Shown here: positions 60,543-64,000 of the stretch, in pieces
How the letters are laid out: the number at the start of each line of letters is the position of its first letter
Position numbering within the stretch: position 1 is the stretch's first letter
NCBI RefSeq assembly: GCF_014217335.1
Contig: NZ_CP060093.1
Coordinates: forward strand, 185,468-249,467
Length of the DNA: 64,000 nucleotides
Direction: 5' to 3'
Source: Teredinibacter purpureus
Lineage (GTDB): Bacteria > Pseudomonadota > Gammaproteobacteria > Pseudomonadales > Cellvibrionaceae
Position numbers and translations under genes: made by a program
Notes under the pieces: generated by a model
Told to the model about the DNA's origin: nothing
The model's database searches: none
The model's input: only the letters and a program-made list of their open reading frames with translations

Positions 60543-60854
60543 TTACTCTTTGCAAAGATCCTTCACTTCATTGACCAGACGACCACACTTTAAAGCCCAT
60601 TTAGTTATGTGTAGATCGTCCTTATTCTCACAGGCCTCCGCAAGCTGAAGCGCTTTTTCACGAATCAATATGAGATTCGCATAGTGGTCGCCCGTAAATT
60701 CAGGCTCCCGCATAACTTTGGCATCCGCCGTTTTAGATAACCGCGCAAACACTCTAGCCAAATCATTTGGCGTTTGATGTTTTATAGCCGCCATTTCGCG
60801 AGCTACTGTCTTTTCAAAATAGTGGACGTCTAGTCCGAATTCGTTCACAGCCAT
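60543..60854 (-). CDS. Hypothetical helical protein
   Basis: 103 residues from the ATG at 60854 (after GGAGAAAGATTC). VHYFEKTVAREMAAIKHQTP, DLARVFARLSKTADAKVMRE. All-helical, charged. No family recognised. Confidence 0.65.
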   Translation of the reverse strand: MAVNEFGLDVHYFEKTVAREMAAIKHQTPNDLARVFARLSKTADAKVMREPEFTGDHYANLILIREKALQLAEACENKDDLHITKWALKCGRLVNEVKDLCKE

Positions 60855-61059
60855 GAATCTTTCTCCGACATTTAAGTGTCTATTTTTTGACATCCCGACA
60901 AGCTAGGAAGCCGAGTTTGTTTTGAGGTTTGCGTTTTTTTCGACCGCGTACGTCCGTAATTTATTACAGTTATGACACACTAAAGGTAGTTGGCCATGGC
61001 AGTTCCAAAAAGGTGTCGGCTCTCGATAACTGTGTAACCCTAAAAAACATTTTATTTTT

Positions 61060-61356
61060 CTAAGCACGTCGCACCTCTTTAACAGATGTGATTCGGAAAT
61101 ATTCGGTCTTTTTATACAAATCTTCAGCTATTTGCCGAACCATTGTTTTTGATTCTGAAAAAAGCGTAACGGTACAGCGGCCATCAAGTAGACACTCTAT
61201 ATTGAGGTTTGAGTATGTAACTTGAAACTTTTTTAATCGCACCGAAGAATCACCCCTTATACATTTAAAACTATTCTCTAGATTCAATGTACTTCGATTA
61301 TGTGAGTCGTCAAATATTATGGAAACTTCATTCTTCAAGCGTCGATGTATCAACAT
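61060..61356 (-). CDS. Hypothetical protein after the ASCH gene
   Basis: 98 residues if 61356 is the start, overlapping the ASCH gene by 29 bases; a TTG eight codons in is another choice. Basic, LKKFQVTYSNLNIECLLDGR, with TVTLFSESKTMVRQIAEDLY. No family. Start uncertain. Confidence 0.55.
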   Translation of the reverse strand: MLIHRRLKNEVSIIFDDSHNRSTLNLENSFKCIRGDSSVRLKKFQVTYSNLNIECLLDGRCTVTLFSESKTMVRQIAEDLYKKTEYFRITSVKEVRRA

Positions 61357-61708
61357 TAAAAAATCCCAGCTGCCCTCGTAGTGGCTTAAAGGAATGCTCT
61401 CTCACGCTTTCTAATAAGAACCCGTAGGGGCCGAAAAACCAAATAGAATCAAGATCCTCAACGCAATCAACGATTTCGGCTTCACCGACAATACCTCCAA
61501 ACAGAAACTGATCTTTTTTCGATTCAACTGGGATCAACTTATTTTCAAGTAGCCACTCAAAACCCGCTTGATCAAATTTTTTTCCCGCGTGAATTAATAC
61601 CCTACCTCGAAGTTTTGTTTTCCAACTCCGGTTCTCTACCGGTTTAAGTCCATGCACTATGCACCAAGCCCATGGTTGCTTTATGGATATTGCCTTTACT
61701 ATCGCCAT
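61328..61708 (-). CDS. ASCH-domain protein
   Basis: 126 residues from the ATG at 61708. KAISIKQPWAWCIVHGLKPV, ENRSWKTKLRGRVLIHAGKK: the ASCH signature (IKQPWA...G.K.vE.R.w.t..RG...IHAg). ASCH proteins bind RNA and some cleave modified nucleosides. Phages and plasmids often carry them. Near-coupled to the TrpF-like gene upstream. Confidence 0.85.
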   Translation of the reverse strand: MAIVKAISIKQPWAWCIVHGLKPVENRSWKTKLRGRVLIHAGKKFDQAGFEWLLENKLIPVESKKDQFLFGGIVGEAEIVDCVEDLDSIWFFGPYGFLLESVREHSFKPLRGQLGFFNVDTSTLEE

Positions 61709-61717
61709 GCCGACCAC

Positions 61718-62341
61718 TCACCCGTATACCTGCTCACAAACACGAGCAACCTTGTCGAGATCAAACCACCCATTAGTGCGGACACGACCTTCCATATCGA
61801 TCCAAAAATCACCGGTACCACCAATCCTTTCAAGGTAATCTTTCACCGAATCAGGGCCTATGCCCCCGGCATGCCCAACTAAGGCTCCGTCACCAGGTAA
61901 AACAGGCACCGCTTCAGGAAAGATGCCCTCACCCCCAGAGCGGTCAAACAGCTGCTGGAACTCACCTGACAAAAATTGGTCTTCGACTGACTGTAGAATG
62001 ATGCTTACCCCATACTGGGCTTTAAGATCACGTAAATGATCCATTTTGACCCTTTGGCCATTCACCTGTACACGATCAAAAGCGCCTAACGGAACATGCT
62101 TTGGAATGACGCCGGCCTGCACATCCCTCGAAATTCGGCCACATAAATGCGCGGATTTCTTGCCGGTTATTGTCAACATTTCGAAAATTGCTTGGCTGCA
62201 GGGATAGCGAGCATCTTTGTTATTAACTGAAAACAATATTCCCCATTCGATAGGAAACTGCGAGGCCAAGCTGTCCGCCTTAGCAAGATCTGTACGATCA
62301 TCTATTCCCGTGAAGGTGATAAATTCAGGTATGCTATTCAT
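61718..62341 (-). CDS. TrpF-like (phosphoribosylanthranilate isomerase-like) barrel
   Basis: 207 residues. TIM-barrel pattern: FITFTGIDDRTDLAKADSLA, HLCGRISRDV, FDRVQVNGQ, IILQSVEDQF, FDRSGGEGIFPE, GHAGGIGPDSVKDYLERIG, WIDMEGRVRT. The GGxGP and DRSGG phosphate-binding loops are kept, so a phosphoribosyl ligand is likely, but catalytic identity with TrpF is not shown. Overlaps an operon with DUF4031 and ASCH genes. Confidence 0.7.
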   Translation of the reverse strand: MNSIPEFITFTGIDDRTDLAKADSLASQFPIEWGILFSVNNKDARYPCSQAIFEMLTITGKKSAHLCGRISRDVQAGVIPKHVPLGAFDRVQVNGQRVKMDHLRDLKAQYGVSIILQSVEDQFLSGEFQQLFDRSGGEGIFPEAVPVLPGDGALVGHAGGIGPDSVKDYLERIGGTGDFWIDMEGRVRTNGWFDLDKVARVCEQVYG

Positions 62342-62344
62342 TGT

Positions 62345-62605
62345 CTATCCTCTGTTTTGCCTTGGTCGCCTAACAAGTTCTACCGTCTGGCGCCGATCAA
62401 TTTCAATCGCGCCATTTTTTATGGCCAAAACCCTCTTCTCTTTGCATATATCATAGTGAGGTGTACTAGCGTTCGCTTGGAACCATCTGCGACGAACTCC
62501 GATGGCATCAGCCATTTCGTGCAGTTCCGCCTCTGAGTCTGCAAGCATATGGCACATCACCATCCGTCCGAATGGGTAAATGGCTTTGTCCACATAGACT
62601 GGCAT
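62345..62605 (-). CDS. DUF4031-like protein
   Basis: 86 residues. VYVDKAIYPFGRMVMCHMLA, EAELHEMADAIGVRRRWFQA, ASTPHYDICKEKRVLAIKNG fits DUF4031 (GRM.MCHm.aD...ELh..A..iG.rr.WFq....PHyDi). Short conserved protein of unknown activity, often on phages and plasmids. It lies 3 bases upstream of the TrpF-like gene. Confidence 0.8.
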   Translation of the reverse strand: MPVYVDKAIYPFGRMVMCHMLADSEAELHEMADAIGVRRRWFQANASTPHYDICKEKRVLAIKNGAIEIDRRQTVELVRRPRQNRG

Positions 62606-62616
62606 GCGCTCAATCC

Positions 62617-63075
62617 TTATTTGTACCAGTGGGCTGGATCTGACTTAAACCAATCCTTAACCAATCGTTCTAGATAGGTAAACGCGCTAAAATCTTTAAT
62701 TTCGTCGAACACTTCCGTGAAAGCCTTTTTCTTCATGTGCGCTTCGATGCCGCTACTCCAAGAACTCCAAGTGTGGTTTGACACTCTCCCCTTGGCTCGC
62801 AAGTAAACTTGTTCATTGGTTAAATCTAAGTAGTTGTAGATTAATTCGCGAATTTCGCCGGCCTTTTCTTCTTCAGCATCCTGTCCTATTAATACATCAA
62901 CCGGTAATGCCATGGAGATCTCTCGGTACTGCTGGTCAAGGCGGTCTTCGAACTCCGCCTGACTCTGCTTCTTGGTCAGCTTCAGTTGAATACCACAAAA
63001 CGCTACACCGATAGCAGTTGCTATTGATGCAAAGGCAGTGGCAATTGAGCTAACAACATTCCAATCTAACGGCAT
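62617..63075 (-). CDS. Single-span membrane protein
   Basis: 152 residues. One N-terminal segment (VVSSIATAFASIATAIGVAF, 7-26), then a soluble, helical, charged domain with LVKDWFKSDPAHWY at the end. Resembles small anchored proteins of unknown role. It lies between the thermonuclease and the DUF4031 gene with gaps of 1-11 bases. Confidence 0.7.
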   Translation of the reverse strand: MPLDWNVVSSIATAFASIATAIGVAFCGIQLKLTKKQSQAEFEDRLDQQYREISMALPVDVLIGQDAEEEKAGEIRELIYNYLDLTNEQVYLRAKGRVSNHTWSSWSSGIEAHMKKKAFTEVFDEIKDFSAFTYLERLVKDWFKSDPAHWYK

Positions 63076-63076
63076 A

Positions 63077-63538
63077 TCAACGTCTCCTGTATTCCCATGG
63101 GGGTGTCGGGTTTGAATCAGCCCACAAGCCTCGTTTTGCAGTCTTCGACTTGGTTTCTTCGACTATCATGGATGGATCTTTGGAATAACGTCTATATACC
63201 CATGCCAATCCGAGTTTCACGAGCTCTTTATTCACATACAACCCATCACAGTAGACATGCCCGAGCGTCCGCTTGTATCTATCCAATTCTGGCACTCTGA
63301 TTTCAGCATTTTTCCCGGCACACATTTGAATAAGGGCATTTTTTGATTTTGTACCAAACGCCTGTTTTTTCTCCGGTGCATCTATTTCTTTTAAGCGGAT
63401 TCGTACTTGTTCTTTATCCTTCGTTAAGATAATTAAGGTATCACCATCAAGAACACGCACAACCTTTCCGGATAGTGCATATGCATTACTAACAGAAAAG
63501 GCTAAACATGCCGCTATGATCAAATTTCCAATTTTCAT
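63077..63538 (-). CDS. Secreted thermonuclease (SNase family)
   Basis: 153 residues. Signal peptide about 1-22 (SNAYA). SNase fold motifs: VVRVLDGDTLIIL, VRIRLKEIDAPEKKQ (catalytic Arg and Asp), and DRYKRTLGHVYCDG (second catalytic Arg). Mature length and end (GLWADSNPTPPWEYRR) are typical of the plasmid-borne nuc-like nucleases. Hydrolyses DNA and RNA in the periplasm or outside the cell. Confidence 0.93.
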   Translation of the reverse strand: MKIGNLIIAACLAFSVSNAYALSGKVVRVLDGDTLIILTKDKEQVRIRLKEIDAPEKKQAFGTKSKNALIQMCAGKNAEIRVPELDRYKRTLGHVYCDGLYVNKELVKLGLAWVYRRYSKDPSMIVEETKSKTAKRGLWADSNPTPPWEYRRR

Positions 63539-63564
63539 AATTTTCTCTCAAATATATTGGTTTA

Positions 63565-63816
63565 TTAAATCGCGATTAAATCTTCCACACTCCAACCGTC
63601 AGAGCATTCACCGCCATGGTCTAGAGCTTTAGCTATCGTGATATCTAGGCATCCATTGCAGTCAACTTGAAGGCCGACAATCACATAGATACTAGGCCAG
63701 TCACTTTTAAACTCATGGTTCAAAGGAAGTCTCACCCGGGCACCAATAATTAATTCTTTACTCGCTATCCGCGCAAAGCTCGATTGGCGACTCTGTCTGT
63801 TTCGAGTGTCTTGCAT
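63565..63816 (-). CDS. Small hypothetical protein
   Basis: 83 residues. Basic N-terminus (MQDTRNRQSRQSSFARIASK), then IIGARVRLPLNHEF and a beta-rich part with CNGCLDIT. Perhaps a small beta-barrel. Unknown. It follows the partial gene by 4 bases. Confidence 0.65.
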   Translation of the reverse strand: MQDTRNRQSRQSSFARIASKELIIGARVRLPLNHEFKSDWPSIYVIVGLQVDCNGCLDITIAKALDHGGECSDGWSVEDLIAI

Positions 63817-63820
63817 TGCT

Positions 63821-64000
63821 TTAATCCCTCTCTAAAGAAAACTCTGCCAATAACGATTCATAAAGCGATCGCTGCTCGGTTGTCATTTTTCGAAAACCAC
63901 AATTTTCATACCCACTGTGTATCCACATATGATGAATTAAGTCTTTCAGCCCCTTGAGTTCATCCCCATCACTGCCAGTCTGCGCAGCCCGGGCAACAAC
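63821..64000 (-). CDS. C-terminal part of a gene running off the window
   Basis: 60 codons visible, open to the window edge, stop TAA at 63821. [39 protein letters not shown]. No start in view. Unrecognised. Confidence 0.7.
   Translation of the reverse strand, partial: VVARAAQTGSDGDELKGLKDLIHHMWIHSGYENCGFRKMTTEQRSLYESLLAEFSLERD

Noticed and set aside
1..64000. CRISPR arrays, tRNA or rRNA genes
   Set aside because: None seen by eye: no regular 24-37 bp repeats with unique spacers, no cloverleaf ending in CCA, no rRNA-like stretches. A tRNAscan or CRISPR search would settle it.

Overview
The window looks like part of a large plasmid or plasmid-like element from a gammaproteobacterium, perhaps marine (about 43-45% GC by eye). 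It holds type IVB (Dot/Icm, IncI Tra-like) secretion genes, two partition systems, a tyrosine recombinase, class Ia ribonucleotide reductase, and about 35 kb of small, mostly unrecognised genes that nearly all lie on the minus strand. I see no rRNA, tRNA or ribosomal protein genes. No replication initiator or relaxase was recognised; they may lie outside the window. All family assignments come from reading the translations, not from a database search.

Region 1 (1-18.4 kb), type IVB transfer/secretion. dotM (partial) and dotL run rightward. A minus-strand unit carries an acidic 446-residue protein, three tandem paralogous periplasmic proteins, a small periplasmic protein and an IcmW-like protein, divergent from dotA. 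A second, tightly overlapping minus-strand operon reads dotD-dotC-dotB-icmT-parM-parR-like-TcpQ-like-two membrane proteins and ends at a strong terminator at 12.4 kb. The core-channel genes (dotG/H/F/I/N/O) are not in the window.

Region 2 (18.4-23.7 kb), maintenance. A tyrosine recombinase, a P1-type ParA/ParB pair, a 500-bp repeat block upstream of parA (candidate centromere or replication origin) and an SprT-like metalloprotein.

Region 3 (23.7-28.4 kb), nrdA and nrdB, separately promoted and each with its own terminator.

Region 4 (28.4-64 kb), an accessory array. Small genes in short operons, almost all leftward. At least twenty of these transcription units, including nrdA and nrdB, share one promoter form: a -35 like TTGNNN, a 16-bp spacer (17-18 in a few) and a -10 TACGTT or TACTTT. 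The spaces between units carry a degenerate repeat module. Recognisable genes include a Fic protein, a GNAT acetyltransferase broken by an amber codon, a zincin plus phosphoribosyltransferase operon, an LPD11-type protein, a PspC-domain protein, an XRE regulator, an IS66 TnpA-like protein, a HAD phosphatase-like protein, an ASCH protein, a TrpF-like barrel, a DUF4031-like protein and a secreted thermonuclease. Several genes of fewer than 60 codons, and several broken genes, were found by translating the gaps by eye.

Taken together, regions 1 and 2 serve transfer and inheritance, nrdAB supplies deoxynucleotides, and the accessory array looks like a co-regulated set of host-interaction or establishment genes. 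That last role is inference.
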